Of a stretch of DNA of 64,000 bases, positions 39,454 through 51,144 are shown in pieces. The notes below the pieces were generated by a model. The model saw only the letters and a program-made list of their open reading frames with translations, searched no databases and was not told the DNA's origin. A program made the translations under genes and the position numbers. The stretch comes from Pseudoxanthomonas wuyuanensis (lineage in GTDB: Bacteria > Pseudomonadota > Gammaproteobacteria > Xanthomonadales > Xanthomonadaceae): NCBI RefSeq assembly GCF_900215535.1, contig NZ_OCND01000012.1, positions 1 to 64,000 on the forward strand. Reading direction: 5' to 3'. Each line of letters opens with the position of its first letter. Position 1 is the first letter of the stretch.

Positions 39454-39575
39454 TGTGGATAAACTGTGGCCATAAAACAGGCCAAAATTTATCCACAGCT
39501 TTCCCGCCCCTCCCACCGGAGGTTGTCCACGGGCTTGGGATAGGCTAAAAACTGTTTTAATTCAAATGGTTGTAT
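39454..39575. other. candidate oriC: DnaA boxes and AT-rich stretch between dnaA and dnaN
   Basis: TGTGGATAA (39454-39462) and TTATCCACA (39489-39497) are perfect, oppositely oriented DnaA boxes; TTGTCCACG at 39523-39531 is weaker. Then follows the most AT-rich run of the region (CTAAAAACTGTTTTAATTCA, at about 39548), a possible unwinding element. Flanking gene directions change at dnaA/rpmH, as expected near an origin. The position agrees with Xanthomonas-type origins. A skew plot would be needed for proof. Confidence 0.75.
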
Positions 39576-39671
39576 AGGTTCTCCACGCTTTTCCGCGAAA
39601 CCATCACCACCAGCTTTAGATCTTTTCCTCTTCTTTTAGAAGCATCAGGCACCAAAGGGGCGACCATCCAC

Positions 39672-40772
39672 ATGCGTTTCAGTCTGCAGCGCGAAGCATT
39701 CCTCAAGCCGTTGACCCAGGTGGTCAATGTGGTCGAACGCCGGCAGACGTTGCCGGTACTGGCGAACTTCCTGGTTCAGGTCCAGGGCGGACAGCTCTCG
39801 CTGACCGGCACCGACCTGGAAGTGGAAATGATTGCGCGCAGCGCGGTCGACGACGTGCAGGACGGAGAAACCACCATTCCGGCGCGGAAGCTGTTCGACA
39901 TCGTCCGTGCCCTGCCCGATGGCAGCAAAGTCACCGTCAGCCAGAGTGGCGACAAGGTGACCGTGCAGGCCGGACGCAGCCGCTTCACGCTGGCCACGCT
40001 GCCGGCCAACGATTTCCCGTCGGTCGACGAGATGGAAGCCACCGAACGCGTCGATGTGCCCGAAGCGACGCTGAAGGAGCTGATCGAGCGCACCGCGTTT
40101 GCGATGGCCCAGCAGGATGTCCGCTACTACCTCAACGGCCTGCTGTTCGATCTCAGCGATCACCAGTTGCGCTGCGTGGCCACCGACGGCCACCGGCTGG
40201 CGCTGTGCGAAGCACCGTTGGACGGCGCGCAGGTCTCCAAGCGCCAGATCATCGTGCCGCGCAAAGGCGTGACCGAGTTGCAGCGGTTGCTGGAAGGCGG
40301 CGATCGGATCGTGGAACTGGAGGTCGGCCGCAGCCATATCCGGGTCAAACGCGACGATGTGACCTTCACCTCCAAGCTGATCGATGGCCGCTTCCCGGAC
40401 TACGCCGCGGTGATTCCGATTGGCGCCGACCGCGAAGTGAAGGTGGACCGCGAAGTGCTGCGCGCGGCATTGCAGCGTGCCGCCATCCTGTCCAACGAGA
40501 AATACCGCGGCGTCCGCGTGGAAGTTTCGCCGGGGCAGCTGAAGATCAGTGCGCACAACCCGGAACAGGAAGAAGCGCAGGAAGAAATCGAGGCCGATAC
40601 CAAGGTCGATGGCGTGGCCATCGGTTTCAACGTCAATTACCTGCTCGACGCGCTGTCGGCGCTACGCGACGAGAACATCGTCATCCAGCTGCGCGACGCC
40701 AACTCCTCGGCGCTGGTACGCGAGGCCAGCAGCGAGAAGTCGCGCCATGTGGTGATGCCGCTGCGGCTGTGA
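39672..40772 (+). CDS. dnaN: DNA polymerase III beta sliding clamp
   Basis: A 366-residue beta clamp made of three similar domains: MRFSLQREAFLKPLTQVVNV at the N-terminus, ATDGHRLALCEAPL in the middle, and the C-terminal VMPLRL pocket segment. The dimer encircles DNA and tethers polymerase III and repair proteins. I chose the ATG of MRFSLQ, which matches the family; upstream in-frame text has no such match. A parS site lies five bases after the stop. Confidence 0.98.
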   Translation: MRFSLQREAFLKPLTQVVNVVERRQTLPVLANFLVQVQGGQLSLTGTDLEVEMIARSAVDDVQDGETTIPARKLFDIVRALPDGSKVTVSQSGDKVTVQAGRSRFTLATLPANDFPSVDEMEATERVDVPEATLKELIERTAFAMAQQDVRYYLNGLLFDLSDHQLRCVATDGHRLALCEAPLDGAQVSKRQIIVPRKGVTELQRLLEGGDRIVELEVGRSHIRVKRDDVTFTSKLIDGRFPDYAAVIPIGADREVKVDREVLRAALQRAAILSNEKYRGVRVEVSPGQLKISAHNPEQEEAQEEIEADTKVDGVAIGFNVNYLLDALSALRDENIVIQLRDANSSALVREASSEKSRHVVMPLRL

Positions 40773-40777
40773 CGCGC

Positions 40778-40793
40778 TGTTTCACGTGAAACA
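40778..40793. promoter_or_regulatory. parS: parS site, consensus
   Basis: TGTTTCACGTGAAACA is the exact 16-bp palindrome recognised by chromosomal ParB proteins. It sits between dnaN and recF, about 1.2 kb from the candidate oriC. parA and parB are not in this window. See also the two related sites inside recF. Confidence 0.93.
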
Positions 40794-40799
40794 TCCCGA

Positions 40800-40826
40800 C
40801 TTCGCCCGGCCCTGCGCCGGGCGAAG
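40800..40826. terminator. hairpin after dnaN
   Basis: CTTCGCCCGGC, the loop CCTGC and GCCGGGCGAAG form an 11-bp stem right after the parS site. There is no T-tract, so termination is uncertain. The remaining 265 bases to recF contain no gene or clear promoter that I can see. Confidence 0.5.
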
Positions 40827-41091
40827 CCGTTTCGTACGCAACGACGCCGGTTACGGACGCTTGGCTTGTTTTTCGGCACAGATGGAATGGATGAAGCGAT
40901 TGAAGCGGGTTTGAATCGTTGTTTTCGGATTTGAGCCGCGCCAAAAGGCTTCTGTTGGCCTTGCCGGCTACCGGCCGGTCCGGCAACGGAGAATCCGCAC
41001 CGGCAAACCCGGCTAAGATCGGCCCCATGCCCCCCGCCTCCTTCTGTACACCGATTTCTCCGCTGCCATTGCCTTCGCCGGAACCGCTTCC

Positions 41092-42180
41092 GTGCGGGTA
41101 ACCCGGCTGACCGTCAGTGGCCTGCGGCGCTTCGACAACGTATCGGTGTCGCCCACAGCCGGCCTGAACCTGATCACCGGCGACAACGGCGCCGGCAAGA
41201 CCAGTCTGCTGGAAGCGTTGCACCTGATGGCCTATGGCCGCAGTTTCCGCGGGCGGGTCCGCGACGGGCTGGTGCGCACCGGTGTCGAGGCGGTCGAGGT
41301 GTTCGTGGAATGGGAGGAGCAGGCGCTTTCCCGGCTACGCAAGGCGGGTTTGCGCCACAGCGGCCAGGCCTGGACCGGGCGGCTGGACGGGGAATCGGTG
41401 GCGCAGCTGGGTGAACTGTGCGCGGCATTGGCGGTAGTCAGCTTCGAGCCCGGCAGCCATGCGTTGGTGACGGGCGGCGGCGAACCGCGCCGCCGCTTCG
41501 TCGATTGGGGTCTGTTCCACGTGGAACAGGACTTCCTGCCGCTGTGGCGCCGCTATGCCCGCGCCCTGAAGCAACGCAACGCACTGTTGAAGTCCGGCGC
41601 GGGCGGCAGCCAGCTCGATGCCTGGGACCACGAGCTCGCCGAGGCGGGTGAGCCGCTGACGCGGCGACGCCTGCAGTACCTGGAGCAGCTGCAACCGGGC
41701 CTGTCGCAGACGGCGGCGGAACTGGTGCCCTCGCTGGGCCGCGCGTCGTTGGACTTCCAGCCCGGGTGGCGGCGCCATGAGCTGTCGCTGGCCGACGCAC
41801 TGCTGCTGGCGCGGGATCGGGACCGGTCGGCCGGCTATACCTCGGTGGGCCCGCACCGGGCGGACTGGCGGGTGGACTACGCTGCGGCACCGCACCGCGA
41901 AACGCTGTCGCGTGGCCAAGCCAAACTGACGGCGCTGTCCTGCCTGCTGGCGCAGGCGCAGGACTATGCCGGGCGCCGCGGCGAGTGGCCGGTGATTGCG
42001 CTGGATGACCTGGCCTCGGAGCTGGATCGCAACCACCAGCGCCGCGTGCTGGAGCGCCTGCTGGGCAGCGGCGCGCAGATCTTCGTGACCGGCACCGAAA
42101 CGCCGGCCGCCTTGCAGGAAATGGACGTCCAGCCGACCTGGTTCCACGTGGAACACGGGGCCGTCCGGCTGCAGAACTAG
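41092..42180 (+). CDS. recF: DNA replication and repair protein RecF
   Basis: A 362-residue SMC-like ATPase that loads RecA at gaps with RecO and RecR. Walker A is GDNGAGKTS, followed by LEALHLMAYGRSFRGRVRDG; the signature SRGQAKLTALSCLLAQ and Walker B VIALDDLASELD are near the C-terminus. The start is GTG (VRVTRLTVSGLRRF) with no strong ribosome site visible. Two CCACGTGG palindromes within the gene look like parS sites and encode LFHVEQ and WFHVEH. Confidence 0.96.
   Translation: MRVTRLTVSGLRRFDNVSVSPTAGLNLITGDNGAGKTSLLEALHLMAYGRSFRGRVRDGLVRTGVEAVEVFVEWEEQALSRLRKAGLRHSGQAWTGRLDGESVAQLGELCAALAVVSFEPGSHALVTGGGEPRRRFVDWGLFHVEQDFLPLWRRYARALKQRNALLKSGAGGSQLDAWDHELAEAGEPLTRRRLQYLEQLQPGLSQTAAELVPSLGRASLDFQPGWRRHELSLADALLLARDRDRSAGYTSVGPHRADWRVDYAAAPHRETLSRGQAKLTALSCLLAQAQDYAGRRGEWPVIALDDLASELDRNHQRRVLERLLGSGAQIFVTGTETPAALQEMDVQPTWFHVEHGAVRLQN
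41513..41528. promoter_or_regulatory. parS: parS-like site inside recF
   Basis: TGTTCCACGTGGAACA is a perfect 16-bp palindrome that differs from the consensus parS by one symmetrical base pair. This C/G variant is among the forms used in Pseudomonas. It is embedded in recF coding sequence. Confidence 0.8.
42140..42155. promoter_or_regulatory. parS: second parS-like site near the end of recF
   Basis: GGTTCCACGTGGAACA contains the 14-bp palindrome GTTCCACGTGGAAC; only the outermost left base departs from the symmetrical variant. It lies 25 bases before the recF stop. Confidence 0.7.
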
Positions 42181-42376
42181 ACGTCGGCGATGCCGGCCCG
42201 CCGGCGCAGCGTCATCGGGCCCGCAGGAGGGGAATCGGAACGTGGTCTTGGGCCCTGCCGGCGCGTGGCCGCAGGCAACGGCGCAAGCTCCGGCCCCCAA
42301 CCGTAGCCGGGACGGGCGGTGGATGTACCCGGCCTGCACCACGCCGCCGCCGCCGCCGGGCCGCGAGACGCCGCAA

Positions 42377-42385
42377 TGCTATAAT
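42377..42385 (+). promoter_or_regulatory. extended -10 promoter element upstream of gyrB
   Basis: TGCTATAAT has a TGn extension joined to a perfect TATAAT, 75 bases before the gyrB ATG. The -35 region is GC-rich and poor, as expected for extended -10 promoters. It suggests gyrB has its own promoter in the 279-base gap after recF. Confidence 0.65.
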
Positions 42386-42405
42386 TCGCCTCTTGAACCC
42401 TATAG

Positions 42406-44913
<2,508 letters not shown>

Positions 44914-44935
44914 TTCGTCGGCGCCGGTGCGACGC

Positions 44936-45745
44936 ATGCAGGACACGGCCGGCGCTGCCGCTTTGCCCGCGCCGTTGATGCGGGCGCTGGCCGGTTTTTT
45001 CGCCGACCTGCTGTTGGCGGTGCTGCTGATGCTGGCGGTGATGCTTGTCTGCGGTGCCGGCTGGGCGTTGTTTGAAGGCATCCGCGCCGGTCTGCAGGCC
45101 GGCGGCGGCACCGATGCGCAGGCGCTGGCCAAAGCCATCGGCAAGCCGGGCATCCTGGCGCAGCTGTGGTTCACCGTGCTGGGCACCGGCGGTGCGGCGG
45201 TGGCGCTGTATTTCTGGCGGCGCCGGGCAAGCCTGGAAGAGCGCAGCATCTCCTGGACCGCAGCGCGGCATGCCAGCACCTGGTGGCTGGCGGCGGCGGC
45301 GGGTATGGCCAGCTTCGCGTTCACCGTCGTGGCCACCCGGCTGGGCCAGCGCTTGGGCGTGGCGCCCGATCCCAGCAATCTGGCGCTGATCAAGCAGGCC
45401 TTGGCCAGCCACCCGCTGTTTCTCACCGTCTTCGTGGTGCTGCTGGCGCCGGCTTATGAGGAACTGCTGTTCCGCCGCGTGCTGTTCGGGCGGCTGTGGG
45501 CGGCCGGCCGGCCGCTGCTGGGCATGCTGCTCAGCGCGTTGGCGTTCGCGTTGGCCCACGAATTGCCGGGCGCCACCGGCAAGGGCGCGTTGGCGACCGG
45601 CTTTCTGCTGCTGGTCTACATGCTGATGGGCATGTTGTTCGCGTGGCTGTACCGCCGCACCGGCACGCTATGGGCGCCGGTAGCGGCGCACGCGCTGAAC
45701 AATGCGCTGGCCCTGGCCGCGTTGGGAATCTGGGGCGCCGGCTGA
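44936..45745 (+). CDS. CPBP-family intramembrane metalloprotease
   Basis: A 269-residue membrane protein with about seven helices and a CPBP (CAAX protease and bacteriocin-processing) domain. The expected motifs are EELLFRRVLFG (Glu pair and Arg), a His in ALAHELPG, and HALNNALAL at the end. Bacterial members process or interact with small membrane peptides; the substrate is unknown. The ATG chosen lies 22 bases after the gyrB stop; a GTG nine bases upstream is an alternative, and neither has a strong ribosome site. This position after gyrB is shared with Xanthomonas, from memory. Confidence 0.88.
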   Translation: MQDTAGAAALPAPLMRALAGFFADLLLAVLLMLAVMLVCGAGWALFEGIRAGLQAGGGTDAQALAKAIGKPGILAQLWFTVLGTGGAAVALYFWRRRASLEERSISWTAARHASTWWLAAAAGMASFAFTVVATRLGQRLGVAPDPSNLALIKQALASHPLFLTVFVVLLAPAYEELLFRRVLFGRLWAAGRPLLGMLLSALAFALAHELPGATGKGALATGFLLLVYMLMGMLFAWLYRRTGTLWAPVAAHALNNALALAALGIWGAG

Positions 45746-45852
45746 TGCTGGCCGGCATTGCCTGAATGCCCCGATTGGCCGCGATTCAGCCTGTTTGACG
45801 AAAAGTTAAGCACGACTTCCACACACTGGACATCCGTAGGAGAGACGCCGCC

Positions 45853-46662
45853 ATGAAATCGTGGGTTTTATGTGTAGCCGTTGCGGCCTGCCTGACCGCT
45901 TGCGCGACGACCACCTCCTCCACCGGTCGCAAGCAGTACGTCGGCGGCATGTCGCAGCAGCAACTGGATCAACTGGGCGCGCAGGCATTCACCGAGGCCA
46001 AGAGCAAAGGCCCGATCAGCAACGACGCCAAGCAGAATGCCTATGTCCGCTGCGTGGTCAACGCGCTGGTGCGGCAGCTGCCCGCCGCCCAGCAGCAGGT
46101 CGCCTGGGAAACTGCGGTATTCGCCGACAAGGAACCCAATGCGTTCGCGTTGCCTGGCGGCAAGGTCGGCGTCAATACCGGCATTTTCACGGTCGCCAGA
46201 AATCAGGATCAGCTGGCTGCGGTGATTGCGCACGAAATCGGCCACGTGGTCGAGCATCATCACGATGAACGCATCACCCGGCAGATGGGCGCGCAGACCG
46301 GGGTCAGCCTGCTTGGTGCCCTGGTCGGCAGCCGCTATGGCGACGCCGGTTCGAGCCTGGCCACCCAGGGCGGCAGCCTGCTGGCGCAGACCGGGTTCCT
46401 GTTGCCGGGTACGCGCGAGCAGGAAAGCGAGGCCGATGTCGTCGGCCAGCGGCTGATGGCACGGGCGGGCTTCGATCCGCGGCAGGCGGTGGATCTGTGG
46501 CAGAACATGATGCAGGCCAGCAGCGGCAGCCGGCCGCCGCAATGGCTGTCGACCCACCCGGATCCGAGCAGCCGGATCCGCGAATTGCAGCGCGACGTTC
46601 CGGCCTTGTTGCCGGTCTACGAGTCGGCCAGGAAGGCCGGCAACACGCCGCGCTGCGGCTGA
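45853..46662 (+). CDS. M48-family metallopeptidase lipoprotein
   Basis: A 269-residue lipoprotein (lipobox LTAC near residue 17) with an M48 zinc peptidase domain. The active site is HEIGH at 127-131 and the third ligand is in ESEADVVG. It resembles periplasmic quality-control proteases of the LoiP/YggG and BepA group, without TPRs. AGGAGA lies ten bases before the ATG. It is followed by a TPR protein on the same strand. Confidence 0.92.
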   Translation: MKSWVLCVAVAACLTACATTTSSTGRKQYVGGMSQQQLDQLGAQAFTEAKSKGPISNDAKQNAYVRCVVNALVRQLPAAQQQVAWETAVFADKEPNAFALPGGKVGVNTGIFTVARNQDQLAAVIAHEIGHVVEHHHDERITRQMGAQTGVSLLGALVGSRYGDAGSSLATQGGSLLAQTGFLLPGTREQESEADVVGQRLMARAGFDPRQAVDLWQNMMQASSGSRPPQWLSTHPDPSSRIRELQRDVPALLPVYESARKAGNTPRCG

Positions 46663-46798
46663 CATACGGGGGCGATCTGTTGCATAGCAGCATGCAAACT
46701 GGTATTCGATCCGGCTCGGTTTCTGTTAGCTTTGCGGCCCCCCGGAAACAACCCGGATCGGTCCGTCGGTGTCTGGCGGTGGTCCCAAGAGGTAAATC

Positions 46799-47992
46799 AT
46801 GACGTTCTACAGCTCCAAGAAGACCGTACTCAGTCTGGCCCTGCTGGCTGCCTTCGGCGCCGGCATCGTCGCTGACGCCGCCGCCTACCAGAGCCGTTCT
46901 TCCGATCGCAGCTCCCGCAGCAGCAGCAAGAAGCCGGAAATCCGCTACCCGGACGCCACCCGCGAAGAGCCCAAGACCAAGGCCTCGTCGAAGATGCAGA
47001 GCAAGCTCGGCAAGCTCTACAAGGCCTACGAAAAAGAAGACAACGAAGCCGAGACGCTGGCGCTGGCCAACGATCTGCTGGCCGACGGCAACGCCAACGA
47101 CTACGACAAGGCCGTGGCCGCCCAGCTCGGCAGCCAGGCCGCTTACGGCATGGACGACATCGCCACAGCCAAGCAGCTGTTGCAGCAGGTGGTCGCGCTC
47201 AACGCGCTGGACAACAACAACCACTACCAGTCGATGCTGATGCTGGCGCAGCTGCAGTTGCAGGACGACGAACTGCAGGAAGGCCTCGCCACGCTGGACC
47301 GCTATCTTGCCGAAACCAAATCCAGCAAGCCCGAGGATCTGATCCAGAAGGGCCAGGCGCTGTACCAGAGCGAGCGCTACGCCGAGGCGATTCCGGTGCT
47401 CAAGCAGGCCATCGACTCATCGACCGAACCCAAGGACAGCTGGTACAGCCTGTTGCTGGCTTCCTATGTCGAGGCCGGCCAGACCGCCGATGCGGTGCAG
47501 ATCGCCGAACAGCAGGCGGCCAAGAACCCGACCGACAAGAAGGCGCAGTTGAACCTGGTTTCGGTCTACCAGCAGGCCGACCAGTTCGACAAGGCCGCCG
47601 CCACGCTGGAAAAATTGCGTGCCGCCGGCCAGCTGACCGAAGAAAAGGAATACCGCCAGCTGTACATCACCTACGCCAATATGGATGGCAAGGAAAAAGA
47701 GGTGATCGCGGTGGTCAACGACGGCCTGCAGAAAGGAGTGCTGAAGTCCGACGACTACCAGACCCAGCTGGCCCTGGCCCAGGCCTACTACTACTCGGAG
47801 CAGGTCGGCCCGGCCATCGATGCCTGGAAAAAGGCCGCACCGCTGGCGCCCAACGGCGAGACCTACCTGAATCTGGCGCGCGTGCTGTGGCAGGAAGATC
47901 GGATTCCCGAGGCCAAGCAGGCCGCCAAGGCCGCGCTGGACAAGGGTTTGAAGAAGCCTGACGACGCCAAGAAAATCCTCGCCCTCCCCTGA
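46799..47992 (+). CDS. exported TPR-repeat protein
   Basis: A 397-residue protein with a signal peptide (LSLALLAAFGAGIVADAAA), a short Ser/Arg-rich linker, and then helical repeats of TPR type (LIQKGQALYQSERYAEAIPV, LLLASYVEAGQTADAVQIAE). It is probably a periplasmic scaffold. GAGG lies six bases before the ATG. In Xanthomonadaceae a TPR protein often precedes tonB-exbB-exbD; the 160-base gap here holds a promoter-like element, so it is probably a separate transcript from tonB. Confidence 0.85.
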   Translation: MTFYSSKKTVLSLALLAAFGAGIVADAAAYQSRSSDRSSRSSSKKPEIRYPDATREEPKTKASSKMQSKLGKLYKAYEKEDNEAETLALANDLLADGNANDYDKAVAAQLGSQAAYGMDDIATAKQLLQQVVALNALDNNNHYQSMLMLAQLQLQDDELQEGLATLDRYLAETKSSKPEDLIQKGQALYQSERYAEAIPVLKQAIDSSTEPKDSWYSLLLASYVEAGQTADAVQIAEQQAAKNPTDKKAQLNLVSVYQQADQFDKAAATLEKLRAAGQLTEEKEYRQLYITYANMDGKEKEVIAVVNDGLQKGVLKSDDYQTQLALAQAYYYSEQVGPAIDAWKKAAPLAPNGETYLNLARVLWQEDRIPEAKQAAKAALDKGLKKPDDAKKILALP

Positions 47993-48053
47993 GGGCGTGG
48001 TTGACACCGCAGGCCAAAAAAGCCGTTGAAATGATGGTGCTGGGGTGTCGGAT

Positions 48054-48062
48054 TGGTATAAG
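48054..48062 (+). promoter_or_regulatory. extended -10 element upstream of tonB
   Basis: TGGTATAAG has a TGn extension and a one-mismatch -10, about 90 bases before the tonB start. It is followed by a hairpin in the presumed leader. No convincing Fur box was seen. Confidence 0.4.
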
Positions 48063-48069
48063 CTGGGGG

Positions 48070-48095
48070 TTCCGCTGACGAAAACGTCAACGGAA
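48070..48095 (+). promoter_or_regulatory. hairpin in the tonB leader
   Basis: TTCCGCTGACG and CGTCAACGGAA pair with one mismatch around an AAAA loop. It would fold in the 5' leader of the tonB operon mRNA and might affect its stability or act as an operator. Confidence 0.4.
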
Positions 48096-48152
48096 TCCAA
48101 AACGACGCGGCGCCGTTCCGGTGTCCTGTCCCAACATTGAGTTAATTGGCGC

Positions 48153-48827
<675 letters not shown>

Positions 48828-48920
48828 TACACCGGCGGCGGGCACCCTCCGTCGCCAGCAAGCACCATCCTTTCCGCAACCCGTACCACCCTCAATCAAC
48901 ACTTAATAAAGGTAAGCGTC

Positions 48921-49676
48921 ATGCTGCAGGAAACCATCATCGCCGCCGCAGCGGGGGGCAACAACGCCGCGAATGCCCTCTCGCAGATGGGCTTTGAACA
49001 TATGATCACCGAGATGATCAGCAAGCCAGGAGAGTTCGCAGTCTCCTGGGTCGTGCTGCTCACCCTGGTCATCATGTCGGCCATGTCCTGGTACTGGACG
49101 GTCATCAACGCTCTGAAGAACACCCGCCTCAAGAGCCAGGGCGACCGCGTCACCAGCACCTTCTGGGAAACGCCGAATGCGCAGGACGCCATCCGCATGA
49201 TGGAAGAGCAGCCGAAGAACGAGCCGTTCTCGAAGATCGCGCTGGACGCCGCCATGGCCGCCGCCCACCACCAGCGTCAGGAAGGCACCACCCTGGCCGA
49301 GTCGCTGAGCCGTTCGGAGTTCGTCGACCGCGCGCTGCGCCAGGCCGTCACCCGCGAAAGCGCCAGGCTGCAGTCGGGCATGACCCTGCTGGCCACCGTC
49401 GGCGCGACCGCTCCGTTCGTGGGTCTGCTGGGTACGGTGTGGGGCATCTACGGCGCCCTGATCCGCATCGGCGCCACCGGCCAGGCATCCATCGACGCGG
49501 TTGCAGGCCCGGTGGGCGAGGCGCTGATCATGACCGCAATCGGTCTGTTCGTCGCCATCCCGGCCGTGTTCGCCTACAACTTCTTCAGCAAGATCAACAG
49601 CTCGACGATCGCCAAGTACGATACGTTCGCCCACGATCTGCACGACTTCTTCGCCACCGGCTCGCGCGTGCGCTGA
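48921..49676 (+). CDS. exbB: ExbB proton-channel subunit
   Basis: A 251-residue MotA/TolQ/ExbB protein. One helix is near the N-terminus (SWVVLLTLVIMSAMSWYWTV), a cytoplasmic loop follows, and two helices lie near the end (LLATVGATAPFVGLLGTVWG, ALIMTAIGLFVAIPAVFAYN) with the conserved channel residues in TAPFVGLLGTVWGI. It forms the pentamer that surrounds an ExbD dimer. It is followed by exbD at 48 bases. Confidence 0.96.
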   Translation: MLQETIIAAAAGGNNAANALSQMGFEHMITEMISKPGEFAVSWVVLLTLVIMSAMSWYWTVINALKNTRLKSQGDRVTSTFWETPNAQDAIRMMEEQPKNEPFSKIALDAAMAAAHHQRQEGTTLAESLSRSEFVDRALRQAVTRESARLQSGMTLLATVGATAPFVGLLGTVWGIYGALIRIGATGQASIDAVAGPVGEALIMTAIGLFVAIPAVFAYNFFSKINSSTIAKYDTFAHDLHDFFATGSRVR

Positions 49677-49724
49677 GCCGCTGGTCCAAGCAAGTCCTCA
49701 ACACGCAATTGACGGAGCCCGTTC

Positions 49725-50156
49725 ATGGCTTTCAGTACAGATAGCGGCAGCGGCGGCCCCATGGCCGACATCAATGTCACGCCCCTGGTGGACGTGATGC
49801 TGGTGCTGCTCATCATCTTCATCATCACCGCGCCGCTGATGTCGCATAAGGTCAAGATCGAACTGCCCGAGGCCAATCTCGCGCTGGACCCTGACGAAGC
49901 CAAGGCTCCGCCGGTGCCGCCGATCACCGTTTCGGTCAAGGAAGATGGTTCCCTGTACTGGAACGATGAGCCGATCAGCAAGGAAATCATGGAGTCGCGG
50001 CTGTCCAGCGCGGCGCAGCTGCAGCCGCAGCCCAAGCTGAATCTGCGCGGCGACCGGACCACCAAGATGCGCACGATCAACGAAGTCACCAAGATCGCGC
50101 AGGGTCAGGGCATGCTGGATATCGGTTTCGTCGCCACCAAAGAGAAGGGTCAGTAA
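49725..50156 (+). CDS. exbD: ExbD proton-channel subunit, first copy
   Basis: A 143-residue ExbD. It starts with a short cytoplasmic tail, then [20 protein letters not shown], whose Asp is the proton-carrying residue, and a periplasmic domain ending with MLDIGFVATKEKGQ. In Xanthomonas the equivalent is called exbD1, needed for iron uptake. The next gene starts three bases after its stop. Confidence 0.95.
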   Translation: MAFSTDSGSGGPMADINVTPLVDVMLVLLIIFIITAPLMSHKVKIELPEANLALDPDEAKAPPVPPITVSVKEDGSLYWNDEPISKEIMESRLSSAAQLQPQPKLNLRGDRTTKMRTINEVTKIAQGQGMLDIGFVATKEKGQ

Positions 50157-50159
50157 GCC

Positions 50160-50570
50160 ATGGCGTTCAGTACTGGTGGAAGCAAGGGCCCGATGGCCGA
50201 CATCAACGTCACCCCGCTGGTGGACGTGATGCTGGTGCTGCTGATTATCTTCATCGTCACCGCGCCGATCATGACCTACCCGATCGAGGTAGCGTTGCCG
50301 CAACGCGTGATCAACCCGCCACCCCAGCTGCGCGAACCGCCGCCGCCGATCGACCTGCGGATCGACGCGTCGGGCCAGGTGTACTGGAACAACGGGCCGG
50401 TCAGCGTGACGGCGTTGCAGAACATGATGGAGAACGAGGTCCAGCGCGATCCGACCAACCAGCCGGAGCTGCGCATCGAAGCCAATCAGGACGCGCAGTA
50501 CGAGGTGATGGCCAAGGTGCTGGCCGCCGCCAAGAACGCGCATATGCAGAAGATCGGTTTCGTGCAGTAA
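50160..50570 (+). CDS. exbD2: ExbD-family protein, second copy
   Basis: A 136-residue paralogue of the preceding gene, sharing [20 protein letters not shown] with the functional Asp. The periplasmic part has a Pro run ([13 protein letters not shown]). In Xanthomonas campestris the equivalent exbD2 is not needed for iron uptake but affects virulence-related traits, from memory. A strong terminator lies 26 bases after the stop, closing the tonB operon. Confidence 0.93.
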   Translation: MAFSTGGSKGPMADINVTPLVDVMLVLLIIFIVTAPIMTYPIEVALPQRVINPPPQLREPPPPIDLRIDASGQVYWNNGPVSVTALQNMMENEVQRDPTNQPELRIEANQDAQYEVMAKVLAAAKNAHMQKIGFVQ

Positions 50571-50596
50571 CGCGTCGCCTGACAACCGGAAGTACC

Positions 50597-50628
50597 GCAA
50601 CGCCGCCCACCGGGCGGCGTTGCCTTTT
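50597..50628 (+). terminator. rho-independent terminator after exbD2
   Basis: GCAACGCCGCCC, the loop ACC and GGGCGGCGTTGC form a perfect 12-bp stem followed by CTTTT. It separates the four-gene tonB operon from a third exbD gene. Confidence 0.88.
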
Positions 50629-50701
50629 GTGCGGAGGGTCTTGCCAGCGCCCCGCGGCCGGCGTAGCTTCGGCCGTGGCACCCTACCGAAAGGAGTTGGC
50701 G

Positions 50702-51112
50702 ATGGCTTTCTCGGCAGCTGCATCCACAGGTTCTGGTTCCGGTCCGGCGCTGGCCGAAATCAACATCACACCGCTGGTCGACGTCATGCTGGTACTGCTG
50801 GTGATCTTCATGGTCACGGCGCCGATGCTGTCCCGCCCGCTCCAGCTGAGCCTGCCCCAGTCAAGCGATCAGGTCTCGCCGCTCAAGCCCAGGCAACTGG
50901 ATCTGGCGGTTGCCGCCGATGGTTCGTTGCGACTGGATGATCGGCCGATTGCGGCAGCGGAACTGCAGCGGCAGCTGGAAGAGGCCGCCAGCGCGGATCC
51001 GGATACCCTGCTGCGCATCCGCGCCGCCGGCGATGCCGACTATCAGCAACTGGTGGCTGCACTGGCGCTGGCGCGCAACAGCGGCCTGATGCAGATCGGC
51101 CTGGCGCGCTAG
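50702..51112 (+). CDS. ExbD-family protein, third copy
   Basis: A 136-residue ExbD/TolR-type protein. It keeps [20 protein letters not shown] with the Asp, and the periplasmic part ends ALARNSGLMQIGLAR. It is more diverged than the first two copies and is placed after a terminator with its own strong AAGGAG six bases before the ATG, so it may be separately expressed. The known Xanthomonas layout has two exbD genes here, as far as I recall; a third is unusual. Confidence 0.9.
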   Translation: MAFSAAASTGSGSGPALAEINITPLVDVMLVLLVIFMVTAPMLSRPLQLSLPQSSDQVSPLKPRQLDLAVAADGSLRLDDRPIAAAELQRQLEEAASADPDTLLRIRAAGDADYQQLVAALALARNSGLMQIGLAR

Positions 51113-51120
51113 GGCAACGG

Positions 51121-51144
51121 GTTCCCGCCGGGAACAGGTTGTTT
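51121..51144 (+). terminator. weak hairpin after the third exbD
   Basis: GTTCCC, the loop GCC and GGGAAC form a short stem, followed a few bases later by TTGTTTT. It is plausible as a terminator between the convergent exbD-like and pdxJ genes but the stem is only six pairs. Confidence 0.4.

Noticed and set aside
40827-41091. Short forward frame (about 60 codons) before recF
   Set aside because: It starts with TTG, runs into the recF start and has no ribosome site or conserved look.
46226-46260. GGCCACGTGGTC in the M48 gene as another parS
   Set aside because: Only the central CCACGTGG is shared; the outer bases do not match parS and it encodes the HEIGHVV active site.
48001-48062. TTGACA at the start of the tonB gap as a -35 box
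   Set aside because: The spacing to the TATAAG element is about 50 bases, far too long for a single promoter.
48000-48152. Fur box upstream of tonB
   Set aside because: No 19-bp GATAATGATwATCATTATC-like sequence was found; the palindrome present has a different sequence.
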